Assembly: GCA_034421515.1 (NCBI GenBank)
Contig: DAOUKH010000023.1
Coordinates: forward strand, 1-64,000
Source of the DNA: DAOUKH01 sp034421515
Lineage (GTDB): Bacteria; Chloroflexota; Dehalococcoidia; SHYB01
DNA length: 64,000 nucleotides
Direction: 5' to 3'
The notes beneath the pieces were generated by a model. That model had not been told where the DNA came from, made no database searches, and was given only the letters and a program-made list of their open reading frames with translations. The translations under genes were made by a program, and so were the position numbers. Position 1 is the stretch's first letter, and every line of letters starts with the position of its first letter. Below are positions 42,292 to 53,435 of the stretch, in pieces.

Positions 42292-44979
42292 CTAGCCGAG
42301 CTCGCGGAGGCGTTCGTCGAGGCCGGCGACGCGGGTCTCGTATTCGGCGAGGCGGCCTCGCTCTTTCTCGACGACGGCGGCGGGGGCCTTCGAGGTGAAG
42401 TTCTCGTTGGCGAGACGCTGTTCGAGGTTAGCGATGAGCTTCGCCAAGTCGGCGCGCTCCTTGCCCAGCCGCTCGCGCTCGGCGTCGAGGTCGACGAAAC
42501 CCGCCATGGGCACGATGACGCGAGTCTCGCCGAGCACGGCCACGCGTGCTTGGTCGGCCGCGGGGGCCTGTTCACCGTCCCCGTAGACCCGGAGGGGTTC
42601 GGCCCGCGCTAGTAGCTCGATGGCGGTTCGGTTGCGCTCGACGACGTCGTGCTGGGTGGGGGCGTCGACGATGGCCTCGACGCCGCGGCGGGAGTCGGCC
42701 TTGAGCTCGGCGCGCGCGTTGCGGACGGCTTGGACGACCTGGATGACCAGGCCGATTTCGGCTTCCGCGGCCTCGTCGATGAGCGCGGGATCGGGCTCGG
42801 GATAGGGGGCCGTCACGATTGAGGCTGGGCGCGCGTCGTCGGAGGGAAGGCGGCGGACGACGTTCTGCCAAATCTCCTCGGTGACGAAGGGCATGAACGG
42901 ATGGAGGAGGCGCATCGTCGTTTCGAGAACGTGGACGAGAACAGGCAGCGGCGAGACTACCGTGTCGTCTTCCCGGCGCAGACGGATCTTGGCGAGCTCG
43001 ATGTACCAGTCGGCGTATTCGCTCCAGAGGAATTCATGGATTTCCCGCTGCGCCTCGCCGATCTGGAAGTCGTCCATCATGCGCCCGACGCTTTCGACGG
43101 TCCGCTGGAGCCGGCTCAGGACCCAGCGGTCCTCGGGCGGCAAGTCGGCGGGGATGGTGGGATCGGCGCCGCCGGCGGCGTCGACGGCGCCGAGGACGAA
43201 CCGCGACACGTTCCACATCTTGTTGGCGAAGTTGCGGCTGGATTCGAGCTTTTGCTGCGTCAGGCGGGAGTCGTTGCCGGGCGACGAGCCGGTGGTCAGG
43301 GCGAAGCGCAGGGCGTCGGCGCCGTATTCCTGGATCGTGTCCAACGGGTCGACGATGTTCCCCTTCATCTTGCTCATCTTCTCGCCGGAAGCGTCGCGGA
43401 TGATGCCGTGGAGGTAGACGGTGCGGAAGGGGACGTCGCCGGTGTTCTCGATGCCCAGCATGATCATGCGAGCGACCCAGAAGAAGAGGATGTCGTAGCC
43501 GGTCTCGAGGACGCTTGTGGGGTAGAAGTGGCGGAAGTCGTCGGTGTCGTCGGGCCAGCCGAGTGTCGAGTGCGGCCAGAGACCGGAGCTGAACCAGGTG
43601 TCCAGCACATCGGGGTCCTGCTCGATATCGGCGCCGCCGCAGGCGGAACAGGCCGTGGGGTCGTCCATCCCCACGGTCATCCCGGCGCAGGCCCCGCAAT
43701 GCCAGACAGGGATGCGGTGGCCGAACCAGAGCTGGCGGCTGATCGTCCAATCGCGGATGTTCTCCATCCAGTTGGTGTAGACCTTGGTGAAGCGCTCGGG
43801 GACGATCTGGATGTCGCCGTCGACGACGGCGCGGTAGGCGCGGCCCGCGATGGAGTCGGGGTCGTCGTGGGAGCCGACCTTCACGAACCACTGCTTGCTA
43901 ATGAGTGGCTCGACGACGGCCCCGCTGCGCTGGCAATGGCCGATGGAGTGGGTGTGGGGCTCGATGCCGTCGAGCAGGCCGAGGCGCTCGAACTCGGCGA
44001 CGATGTTGTCGCGGGCCACGAAGCGGTCTTGGCCCGCGAAGGGGCCGCCGTGCTCGTTGATCGTGCCGTCCGGGTTCATGATGTTGATCAGGGGGAGGCC
44101 GTGGCGCGCGCCGATCTCGAAGTCGGTGGGGTCGTGGGCGGGCGTGACTTTGAGCGCGCCGGCGCCGAACTCGGCCTCGACGGCCTCGTCGGCGACGATG
44201 GGAATGGGCCGGTCGATGATGGGGAGGACGACGTTCTTGCCGACCAGCCCGGCGAACCGTGCGTCATCGGGGTGCACAGCGACGGCGGTGTCGCCGAGGT
44301 AGGTCTCGGGGCGGGTCGTGGCGATCGTGACGTGGCCCGAGCCGTCTTCGAGCGGGTAACGCATGCGCCAGAGATGGCCCTCGACCTCGCGGTGTTCGAC
44401 TTCGAGGTCGGAGATGGCGCTCAGCAGCCCCGGCGACCAGTTGACCAGACTCTCGCCGCGGTAGATGAGGCCCTTGTTATAGAGGTTGACGAAGGTGGCG
44501 CGGACGGCGCGGCTGGGGCCGGGGTCCATGGTGAAGCACTCGCGAGACCAGTCGAAGGAGACGCCGAGGGCCTTGTGTTGCTGGGTGATCCGGTTCTTCG
44601 AGAGCTCGACCCACTCCCAGACCTTCTCCAGGAAGCGCTCGCGGCCGAGACTTTCCTTGGTGAGTCCTTCCTTGGCGATCTCGCGCTCGACGACGACTTG
44701 GGTGGCCGTCGCGGCGTGGTCCGTTCCCGGCAGCCAGAGGGCGGAGTAGCCCTGCATCCTGCGTCGGCGGATGAGGGCGTCCTCGACGGCCGCCGTAAGG
44801 GCGTGACCGATGTGGAGCACGCCGGTCACGTTGGGCGGCGGGAGGATGATGGTGAACGGCTCTTTCGAGGGGTCGGCCTCGGCGTGGAAGAGGCCGGATT
44901 CCTCCCAGAAGTGATAGAGGCGTTCCTCGACGGCGTGAGGGTCGTAGGTCTTGGGGATGGGCTGGGGGGTGGTGGTCAT
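42292..44979 (-). CDS. valS: Valyl-tRNA synthetase
   Basis: 895 residues. Class I motifs: PPPNVTGVLHIGHALTAAVE (HIGH) and GEKMSKMKGNIVDPLD (KMSKS). The editing-domain block GDTAVAVHPDDARFAGLVGK, the TWFSSGLWPHSTLGWPDD segment and the C-terminal coiled coil (DAERERLGKERADLAKLIAN) are all as expected for ValRS. It charges tRNA-Val with valine. The ATG at 44979 is chosen over 45000 because a TACAAT box (45004-44999) overlaps the latter, so the mRNA would begin downstream of it, leaving a short leader with GGCGAG. It is a core gene. Confidence 0.97.
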   Translation of the reverse strand: MTTTPQPIPKTYDPHAVEERLYHFWEESGLFHAEADPSKEPFTIILPPPNVTGVLHIGHALTAAVEDALIRRRRMQGYSALWLPGTDHAATATQVVVEREIAKEGLTKESLGRERFLEKVWEWVELSKNRITQQHKALGVSFDWSRECFTMDPGPSRAVRATFVNLYNKGLIYRGESLVNWSPGLLSAISDLEVEHREVEGHLWRMRYPLEDGSGHVTIATTRPETYLGDTAVAVHPDDARFAGLVGKNVVLPIIDRPIPIVADEAVEAEFGAGALKVTPAHDPTDFEIGARHGLPLINIMNPDGTINEHGGPFAGQDRFVARDNIVAEFERLGLLDGIEPHTHSIGHCQRSGAVVEPLISKQWFVKVGSHDDPDSIAGRAYRAVVDGDIQIVPERFTKVYTNWMENIRDWTISRQLWFGHRIPVWHCGACAGMTVGMDDPTACSACGGADIEQDPDVLDTWFSSGLWPHSTLGWPDDTDDFRHFYPTSVLETGYDILFFWVARMIMLGIENTGDVPFRTVYLHGIIRDASGEKMSKMKGNIVDPLDTIQEYGADALRFALTTGSSPGNDSRLTQQKLESSRNFANKMWNVSRFVLGAVDAAGGADPTIPADLPPEDRWVLSRLQRTVESVGRMMDDFQIGEAQREIHEFLWSEYADWYIELAKIRLRREDDTVVSPLPVLVHVLETTMRLLHPFMPFVTEEIWQNVVRRLPSDDARPASIVTAPYPEPDPALIDEAAEAEIGLVIQVVQAVRNARAELKADSRRGVEAIVDAPTQHDVVERNRTAIELLARAEPLRVYGDGEQAPAADQARVAVLGETRVIVPMAGFVDLDAERERLGKERADLAKLIANLEQRLANENFTSKAPAAVVEKERGRLAEYETRVAGLDERLRELG

Positions 44980-44998
44980 GGTGTGCTCGCCGCGTTCC

Positions 44999-45004
44999 AT
45001 TGTA
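44999..45004 (-). promoter_or_regulatory. Putative -10 box (TACAAT) for valS
   Basis: TACAAT in CTTGCTACAATGGAACG on the minus strand, with the predicted mRNA start near 44992, about 13 nt before the ATG at 44979. Confidence 0.4.
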
Positions 45005-45090
45005 GCAAGGCCGGGCCGGGCGCCCTCACATGCCTGCCCGTACGGCCCAAATCAGCGGGCCCGGACGTGGTTTAACGCCGGCGGGTGGGG

Positions 45091-45096
45091 TATAAT
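45091..45096 (+). promoter_or_regulatory. TATAAT box for prs
   Basis: A perfect TATAAT in GGTGGGGTATAATCACG. The leader to the GTG at 45197 would be about 95 nt. Confidence 0.5.
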
Positions 45097-45196
45097 CACG
45101 GCCCGCCGAGAGCCTGCCGAGATGCTTCAACAGAAGCGGGAATAGGATGGCGCGGGCCTAACGGAAGCCAACCCAAGCACGCGAGGGTACCATTCC

Positions 45197-46153
45197 GTGA
45201 ATCACGACTATCAGGCGTTCATCGGGGGTCCGCGCGTCTTTTCGGGGAGGGCCAACCCGCAGTTGGCCCAGAGCATTTGCGACTACCTGGAGACCCCCCT
45301 GGGCCGGAGCGACCTCTTCGAGTTCAGCAACGAGAACATCTTCGTCCAGTACCAGGAGAACATCCGCCAGCGGGATGTGTTCATCGTCCAGTCGCTGGTG
45401 TCGCCGGTCAACCGCAGCATCATGGAGCTGCTGATCATGATCGACGCGGCAAAGCGCGCCTCGGCGGGCCGGATCACGGCGGTGCTGCCCTACTACGCCT
45501 ACGGCCGCACCGACAAGAAGGACCAGCCGCGGGTGCCGATCACGGCGCGCCTGCTCGCCGATCTGATTTCGACGGCGGGCGCCGACCGCGTCATCACGAT
45601 GGACCTCCACGCCGGCCAGATCCAGGGCTTCTTCAGCGTGCCGGTCGATGAGCTGACAGCGATCAATATCCTGCGCCGGCACTTTGAGCAGAAGAATCTC
45701 GACGACCTCGTGGTGGTCGCGACGGACGTGGGCATATCGAAGCGCGCCCGCGATCTCGCCGAGCGCTTGAACGTCCCCCTGGCGATCATCGAGAAGCGCC
45801 GCGTGCTTGGGAAGCCCGAGAGCATGAACGTGATCGGCGACGTGAAAGGGAAGACGGCGCTCACGTTCGACGACGAGATCGATACGGCAGGGTCGTTGCT
45901 TTCGGCCGCGAAGACTCTTCAGGATGCCGGGGCGAAAGAAATCTATTCCTGCGCTACGCATGGCATCCTCTCCGGCCCCGCGCCGGAACGTATCCTCGAA
46001 GCCCCGATAACCGAGATCGCCCTCACCGATACGGCGCCGGTGCCGCCGGAGAAGCGCAACGGCAAGGTGAAGATGCTGTCGGTCGCGCCGTTGTTTGGGG
46101 AGGCGATCGCCCGCATCCACCGCGGCGAGTCCGTGGGCGCGCTGTTCGAGTAA
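45197..46153 (+). CDS. prs: Ribose-phosphate pyrophosphokinase (PRPP synthetase)
   Basis: 318 residues. Signatures: FSNENIFVQYQENIRQRDVF, AVLPYYAYGRTDKKDQPRVP, the PRPP-binding metal motif TMDLHAGQIQGFFSVPVDEL and the C-terminal LTFDDEIDTAGSLLSAAKTL (phosphoribosyl loop). It makes PRPP from ribose 5-phosphate and ATP for nucleotides, His and Trp. The catalytic flexible loop (VVATDVGISKRARDLAERLN) varies from the common VSPDxGG form but is intact. The start is GTG at 45197. Lies divergent from valS and upstream of secA. Confidence 0.95.
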   Translation: MNHDYQAFIGGPRVFSGRANPQLAQSICDYLETPLGRSDLFEFSNENIFVQYQENIRQRDVFIVQSLVSPVNRSIMELLIMIDAAKRASAGRITAVLPYYAYGRTDKKDQPRVPITARLLADLISTAGADRVITMDLHAGQIQGFFSVPVDELTAINILRRHFEQKNLDDLVVVATDVGISKRARDLAERLNVPLAIIEKRRVLGKPESMNVIGDVKGKTALTFDDEIDTAGSLLSAAKTLQDAGAKEIYSCATHGILSGPAPERILEAPITEIALTDTAPVPPEKRNGKVKMLSVAPLFGEAIARIHRGESVGALFE

Positions 46154-46216
46154 CAGCGCAGCTCTCCTCCCCTTCGGGGGCGTCAGTTGAGGCGTCCAAT
46201 GCCGCTGCCGTATGCG

Positions 46217-46222
46217 TATAAT
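46217..46222 (+). promoter_or_regulatory. TATAAT box for secA
   Basis: A perfect TATAAT in ATGCGTATAATGGAAC, about 80 nt before the ATG at 46300. Confidence 0.5.
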
Positions 46223-46299
46223 GGAACAGAAGGGCGCGCCGCCGCGCGAGGTGAGCGCAGGCCGCTAGTTTGGCGCCCGAATCCAAGGCTGTACTTCTA

Positions 46300-48908
<2,609 letters not shown>

Positions 48909-48912
<4 letters not shown>

Positions 48913-49556
48913 GCATGCAGCCTTCGTCTCCCCTGCGGCTTGATCTCGTCGGCGCGCAGTGCGCGAGCCTGGAGATGCACTTCTTTGTTTCGCTGCCCGA
49001 GCCGGTGCGCCAGGAGCTGGCGGCCCTCGGCACGCGTGAGGCGGAAGATGTCGAGGACCGCATCTTCTTTCATGAGGACTACCGCCACGAGACTCAAAAG
49101 GTGCACAGCTGGGGCGAGGTGCAGATCGTGGCCGACGGCGAGAGCGAAGTCGCCATCGAATACCTGGTGGAGAGCGAACTCGACGACCAGAGCGAGCTTC
49201 ACCAGACGGACTTCACGCTGTCGCATCTGTTCGGTGCGCTGGAGTCGCTGGACAGCCGAATCGAGGCCGCGTTCACGCTGCGCTTCGACTTGGGACCGGC
49301 GTCCTCGGGTCGGCTGCTGCGGCTCTTCCCTTACAGCGCGAGCATAAACAGTGGTCTCTCGGTCGAATACCGTGGCGCGCACGTGGCGATCAAGTCGCCT
49401 GAGGGCGACGCCTTCGACGTGTGGTACGACCTGCGCCCCGACGACACGATGGAGGCGACGGTGAGGTTCGCGCTCAAGGAGCGTCCCACCGCCGAGCTCC
49501 CCGGCCGAGGCCTGGAATGGGGCCGAAAGGCCCTGGGGCGCGTGCTCGGACCGTAG
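48909..49556 (+). CDS. Unknown protein translationally coupled to secA
   Basis: 215 residues from ATG at 48909, which overlaps the secA stop (ATGA). I recognise no family. The sequence is acidic in its first half (TREAEDVEDRIFFHEDYRHE, VESELDDQSELHQTDFTLSH) and beta-strand-like in the second (SINSGLSVEYRGAHVAIKSP, WYDLRPDDTMEATVRFALKE). No signal peptide or membrane span is seen, so it is probably cytosolic. The coupling suggests dosage or function linked to SecA, but this is inference. A chaperone-like (SecB-like) role is imaginable but no SecB motif is visible. Confidence 0.8.
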
Positions 49557-49675
49557 TCCCGGTTTCCTCGCCTCGTCCGGAATGGCCGCGGGCGCCCCTT
49601 CGCCGCGAGCAATCTCGGTGTCCTCCGCGCGACGCGTCGTGATAGTCCGCAAGGGGAGCGGTCAGGGTCGCTGAC

Positions 49676-49704
49676 TTGCTATAACGTGGCTGCCTCGATA
49701 GAAT
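49676..49704 (+). promoter_or_regulatory. Promoter for tRNA-Gln/tRNA-Glu
   Basis: TTGCTA (49676-49681), a 17 nt spacer and TAGAAT (49699-49704), ending 10 nt before the mature tRNA-Gln 5' end. It is the best sigma70-like promoter in the window. Confidence 0.6.
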
Positions 49705-49714
49705 TGGCTTAGGT

Positions 49715-49788
49715 TGGGGATTCGTCTAGTGGTAGGACAGCAGACTCTGGATCTGTAGGCCCTGGTTCGAATCCAGGATCCCCAGCCA
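49715..49788 (+). tRNA. tRNA-Gln (anticodon CTG)
   Basis: 74 nt including CCA. Acceptor TGGGGAT/ATCCCCA pairs fully, with discriminator G. The anticodon stem GCAGA/TCTGT encloses CTCTGGA, anticodon CTG. The T arm CCTGGTTCGAATCCAGG is perfect. Confidence 0.97.
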
Positions 49789-49793
49789 TTTGT

Positions 49794-49870
49794 GGCGCAT
49801 TGGTCTAGCGGCCCAGGACGCCGCCCTCTCAAGGCGGAGGTCGCGGGTTCGAATCCCGCATGCGCTACCA
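49794..49870 (+). tRNA. tRNA-Glu (anticodon CTC)
   Basis: 77 nt including CCA. Acceptor GGCGCAT/ATGCGCT (one G-T pair). The anticodon stem CCGCC/GGCGG encloses loop CTCTCAA, anticodon CTC. The T arm GCGGGTTCGAATCCCGC is perfect. It is 5 nt after tRNA-Gln, so co-transcribed. Confidence 0.97.
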
Positions 49871-50134
49871 TTCTTCCCCCGTGTCACCACGTCGGCTATG
49901 CGGCCGAACGCGCCTACGTGCGGGTCTGGAGCTTGACTCGCAGGTCAGTCCGGGGGTGACTCAGGCGCTACGTCTTTGGGGGGCTAGGGTTCTGTAGCGA
50001 CGGTGTGGGTCGTGACGCCGCACGCGACTTTGATGCCCGTCGAACTTCTGAGCTTGTGGGCGAGTGGGCAATCTCTGATAATCCCCTGACTGAACACGTT
50101 GTCCGGTGGATTGAGGCGGTAGGAAGGGGTGTTT

Positions 50135-50866
50135 ATGAAGCTCAAGGATCAAGTGGCGCTCGTGACGGGATCGGGCCGGAACATCGGGCGGGCGATCGCG
50201 CTCGCGTTCGCGAAGGAGGGCGCAGACGTCGTCGTGAACGCCTTCGAGGACCGGGCATCGGTCGAGGCGGTAAGCGAAGAGATCCGGGGAATGGGGCGGC
50301 GCGCGCTGCCGATCGTCGCCGATGTTGGGGACGAGGAGCAAGTGCGATCGATGATGGCGGAGGTGATGGACCACTTCGGGCGAGTGGACGTCGCAGTGAA
50401 CAATGCGGCCATACGGCCCGGGAATCCGTTCGTGGACATCCCCGTAGAGGAATGGCGCCGCGTGCTAGCGGTCAACCTCGACGCGGGATTCCATATCTGC
50501 CAGGCCGTGTTGCCAGGGATGATTGAGCGGAAGAGGGGAAGTCTGATCTTCCTAGCCGGGCCCAACGCGTGGGGCCTGTCTCCAGGGCGTTGTCATGTGG
50601 CGGCTTCCAAGGCCGCGATTGTGGGTCTGGCAAAATGCCTCGCCATGGAGCTGGCGGCCTCGGACGTCCGCTCCAACGTCATCTCGCCCGGAATGATCGA
50701 ATCGGACCGCCCTCCGCCACCGGAGAGCATGCTGGCGAAGGTTCCTCTCGGACGCCTAGGCACGCAGGCAGACATCGCGAACGCAGCGGTGTATCTGGCC
50801 TCAGAGGATTCCGCCTACGTCACCGGCCAGGTCTTGTTCGTGAACGGCGGAGACTACTGGCAGTAG
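50135..50866 (+). CDS. SDR-fold protein lacking the catalytic Tyr and Ser
   Basis: 243 residues. The cofactor half is intact: VALVTGSGRNIGRAIALAFA, VVVNAFEDRASVEAVSEEIR, VDVAVNNAAIRPGNPFVDIP. But the active site differs: the Ser region reads LIFLAGPNAWG and the YxxxK position is VAASKAAI, with Val for Tyr and Lys kept. Downstream NVISPGMIESDRPPPP is family-like. It may bind NAD(P) without classical SDR catalysis, or use another residue. The ATG at 50135 follows GGAAGGGGTG. It is convergent with the isochorismatase-like gene. GC is a little lower than in the first half of the window. Confidence 0.85.
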   Translation: MKLKDQVALVTGSGRNIGRAIALAFAKEGADVVVNAFEDRASVEAVSEEIRGMGRRALPIVADVGDEEQVRSMMAEVMDHFGRVDVAVNNAAIRPGNPFVDIPVEEWRRVLAVNLDAGFHICQAVLPGMIERKRGSLIFLAGPNAWGLSPGRCHVAASKAAIVGLAKCLAMELAASDVRSNVISPGMIESDRPPPPESMLAKVPLGRLGTQADIANAAVYLASEDSAYVTGQVLFVNGGDYWQ

Positions 50867-50889
50867 CCGACCAGGCGTCCCTCGACTCT

Positions 50890-51486
50890 TCACGTCGTCG
50901 CGCGCACAAGCGCCTTGATGAAGTCATCGGCGCTGGTGACCGCCGCTTGACTGGGGAAGATGGACGCCATGAGGGCGCGGTGGGCTTCCTCATTCCCGTC
51001 GCCGCAGCAGTCCTCGAGCACCACGAGGCCGTAGTCCATATCGGCACCAACCCGGACGGTCGAGAGAACCGCGCCGCTGGTCGCGATGCCGGCCAGTGCC
51101 AGCGTTTGGATGCCTGCGCTTCGAAGAATGAGGTCGAGGTCGCTGTGTAGGAAGGCCGACGTCCGGCGCTTCGGCACGATCGGTTCTTCCGGCCGAGGAC
51201 GGAGCTCATCGATGATGGCCACGCCCGGCGAGCCTTCTAGTTGAATGCGATTGGCCTTCTTCTGCATGAGGCCCGCGTCGCGCGGATTGACCTCCGGGTA
51301 GCCTTCGCGGTAGCTCCTGGCTGAAAAGACGACCGCGACGCCAGCGCCGCGGCATGCCTCCAGCACCTGGCGGGTCCGTTCGACAAGACCGGTCTCACGG
51401 GCGCTTGGCAAGTACTCCAGCGTGAAGTTCTGAAAGTCCATCAGGACAAGGGCGGTCGTGGCGGGTTCGATACTTAGAGCCCTCAT
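50890..51486 (-). CDS. Isochorismatase-like cysteine-hydrolase-fold protein
   Basis: 198 residues. The Asp of the triad lies in ATTALVLMDFQNFTLEYLPS, the Lys in EEPIVPKRRTSAFLHSDLDL. The usual nucleophile segment (ATxxCVxxT) reads GIATSGAVLSTVRVGADMDY, with Ala in place of Cys, as I recall for a recurrent subgroup of this family. That makes classical cysteine-hydrolase chemistry unlikely. AAGGAGCGAAAG precedes the ATG at 51486. It is divergent from the ABC transporter operon, and may belong with it through a shared regulator region. Confidence 0.85.
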   Translation of the reverse strand: MRALSIEPATTALVLMDFQNFTLEYLPSARETGLVERTRQVLEACRGAGVAVVFSARSYREGYPEVNPRDAGLMQKKANRIQLEGSPGVAIIDELRPRPEEPIVPKRRTSAFLHSDLDLILRSAGIQTLALAGIATSGAVLSTVRVGADMDYGLVVLEDCCGDGNEEAHRALMASIFPSQAAVTSADDFIKALVRATT

Positions 51487-51657
51487 CTTTCGCTCCTTTC
51501 GGCGAAATGCCCTGCGAAGGGCCGCGAAACGTAATTCATTCCTTGACAGATGACGATAGCGGTCAATAGTATGCCCCCACACGCCCAAGCCTTCTAGGTG
51601 GCTGGGCATGCCATCGCGGGGCGGTTGGGCGGAACGCCCATTGGGGGAGGGGTCGAG

Positions 51658-53361
51658 ATGCGCAAACTCAAGTCTTTGACGTTCGTAGTCGTACTTGCCG
51701 TTGTTGCCGCGTTGGTGGTCGCGGCTTGCGGGGCCGATCCGACTCCCACGCCCGCGCCGACCGCGACCTCGCCGCCCGCTCCGACGGCCACGCCGGCGCC
51801 GACGCCCACCCCGCCGCCACCGCCCACCGACGCGGGCGTTTCCAGGGGCGGAACTCTGACGCTTGGCGATAGGGGCTCTTCCAGTGGCCTTGAGCCAATC
51901 CTCAGCCGCTTGCCCGCCAACCTTCGCTGGGCGGCCCCGATGTATACCCGTCTGATCCAACTCGATGAGAACGATGACTTGGCCCCGCTGTTGGCCGAGG
52001 ACTGGACCGTTGAAGAGAACGGGACCCGCTTCACCTTCAATCTGCGGGAGGGCGTCAGTTTCCATGATGGGACAGCGCTGACTGCGGAGGACGTTGCCTA
52101 CTCCTGGGACAAGATGGCCAATCCGCCCGAGGGTACGTCGAGCCTGTTCAGCTCCGTCTTTGGGCCGATCATCGACAGCATCGACGCGCCGGACGCTGCC
52201 ACGGTAGTTGTCACCACGGGAAACACCGTGGGGTGGTTCCTTGGACATGTACCGGTCGTGAGCATCGTGCCGAAGCACGCGCACGAACCGGTCGCGGCCG
52301 ATGGCGGTTTCACCGATACCGGGCTTGGTAGCGGGCCGTTCGTGTTCGACTCCTACACACCGAAGGTGGAGTTGGTCATGAGGGCCAACCCCGACTACTT
52401 CGAGGACGGGCTTCCGTTCCTTGATGAGATACGGTGGCCGTTCATCGCTGAGAGTCAGGCGATGATCGCGGCGGTAATCTCCGGCCGTCTCATGCACTCG
52501 GGGTCGACGGACCTGACGCAAGAGCAGGTGGATGCGATCAAGGCGCAGCTCTCCGACCTGCAGGTCTACAACGCGCCTCGGGGCATTACGATCGGCATCG
52601 GCTTCAACCACAACAACCCCAACCTCGCCAATCCCAAGATACGCGAGGCCCTGGTCATCGCTATGGACGAGCGCGACATCATCGACGTCGCTTATCCGGG
52701 CGGTGTTTTCCCCGGAACCTTCTTCCCCGGAGCCGGGAGATTCGGGATCCCTGAAGACGAGTGGAACGACTACGCCATGTACGGCTTTGGCATGTCAAGA
52801 GACGAACGACTCGACATGGCGAAGCAGATGCTCGATGAGGCGGGCGCTACGGACCTGAGCTTCTACTGGGTGAGCCGGGCAAAGAGCCCGCACCTGAAGG
52901 TCGGAGAGGCGGCGCAGGACCTCTTGCGGCGCATCGGCGTCGAGATCGAGCTGGAGGCCTTCGCCGACCAGGCAACTCTTTCGGCCTTTACGAAGAGCGA
53001 CCCCTTCGACATCGTGACGTTCTGGGGCGGCGTAACGGCGTTCGGCGAGCCGGAGCACTTCCTGTCCGGGCTCTGGTCGTCGGAGGCACCCGCCTTCGAG
53101 GATGGCGGTCGCAGGCCGTCCGGCTATACGAACCCTCGCATCGACGAGCTGCTGGCCGAGCTGAAGGTCACTATCGACATAGCCAAGCGCATGGAGATCA
53201 CACAGGAAGCCGACCGGGTGCTATTGGCAGACGCTCCCAGCAAGCAGTTCGGCTTCCTGATGCTGGTGAACGGGGTCAACCCGCAGGTCCGCAATCTGCG
53301 CGCGGCACCGCTCGCTCACAGCCTCTGGCTCTTGCGGGACGTGTGGATCGACACCAACTAG
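51658..53361 (+). CDS. ABC transporter substrate-binding lipoprotein (peptide/nickel type, SBP family 5)
   Basis: 567 residues. The signal peptide MRKLKSLTFVVVLAVVAALV ends in the lipobox VVAAC (Cys near residue 25), then a Pro/Thr linker (about 27-58). The domain starts at RGGTLTLGDRGSSSGLEP. TRFTFNLREGVSFHDGTALT, then AEDVAYSWDKMANP, is the family 5 signature. Lipid-anchored outside the membrane, it captures a peptide or other small organic. GGGGGAGGGGTCG precedes ATG at 51658. It begins a run with MaoC, two CoA-transferases and two permeases. Confidence 0.93.
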   Translation: MRKLKSLTFVVVLAVVAALVVAACGADPTPTPAPTATSPPAPTATPAPTPTPPPPPTDAGVSRGGTLTLGDRGSSSGLEPILSRLPANLRWAAPMYTRLIQLDENDDLAPLLAEDWTVEENGTRFTFNLREGVSFHDGTALTAEDVAYSWDKMANPPEGTSSLFSSVFGPIIDSIDAPDAATVVVTTGNTVGWFLGHVPVVSIVPKHAHEPVAADGGFTDTGLGSGPFVFDSYTPKVELVMRANPDYFEDGLPFLDEIRWPFIAESQAMIAAVISGRLMHSGSTDLTQEQVDAIKAQLSDLQVYNAPRGITIGIGFNHNNPNLANPKIREALVIAMDERDIIDVAYPGGVFPGTFFPGAGRFGIPEDEWNDYAMYGFGMSRDERLDMAKQMLDEAGATDLSFYWVSRAKSPHLKVGEAAQDLLRRIGVEIELEAFADQATLSAFTKSDPFDIVTFWGGVTAFGEPEHFLSGLWSSEAPAFEDGGRRPSGYTNPRIDELLAELKVTIDIAKRMEITQEADRVLLADAPSKQFGFLMLVNGVNPQVRNLRAAPLAHSLWLLRDVWIDTN

Positions 53362-53435
53362 CGCCCATTGACTCGGGCGTGAGACGTCTGGACTGGCCTC
53401 TGGAGAACCGCATGGCGCGGGACTGACCACGGGGA

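Noticed and set aside
49676..50134. Integrated element at tRNA-Gln/tRNA-Glu
   Set aside because: I looked for an integrase and a direct repeat of a tRNA 3' end and saw neither. The stretch 49871-50134 shows nothing else of note.
50135..51486. Calling the SDR and isochorismatase-like genes pseudogenes
   Set aside because: Both are full length, with intact frames, ribosome sites and conserved folds; only specific active-site residues differ.
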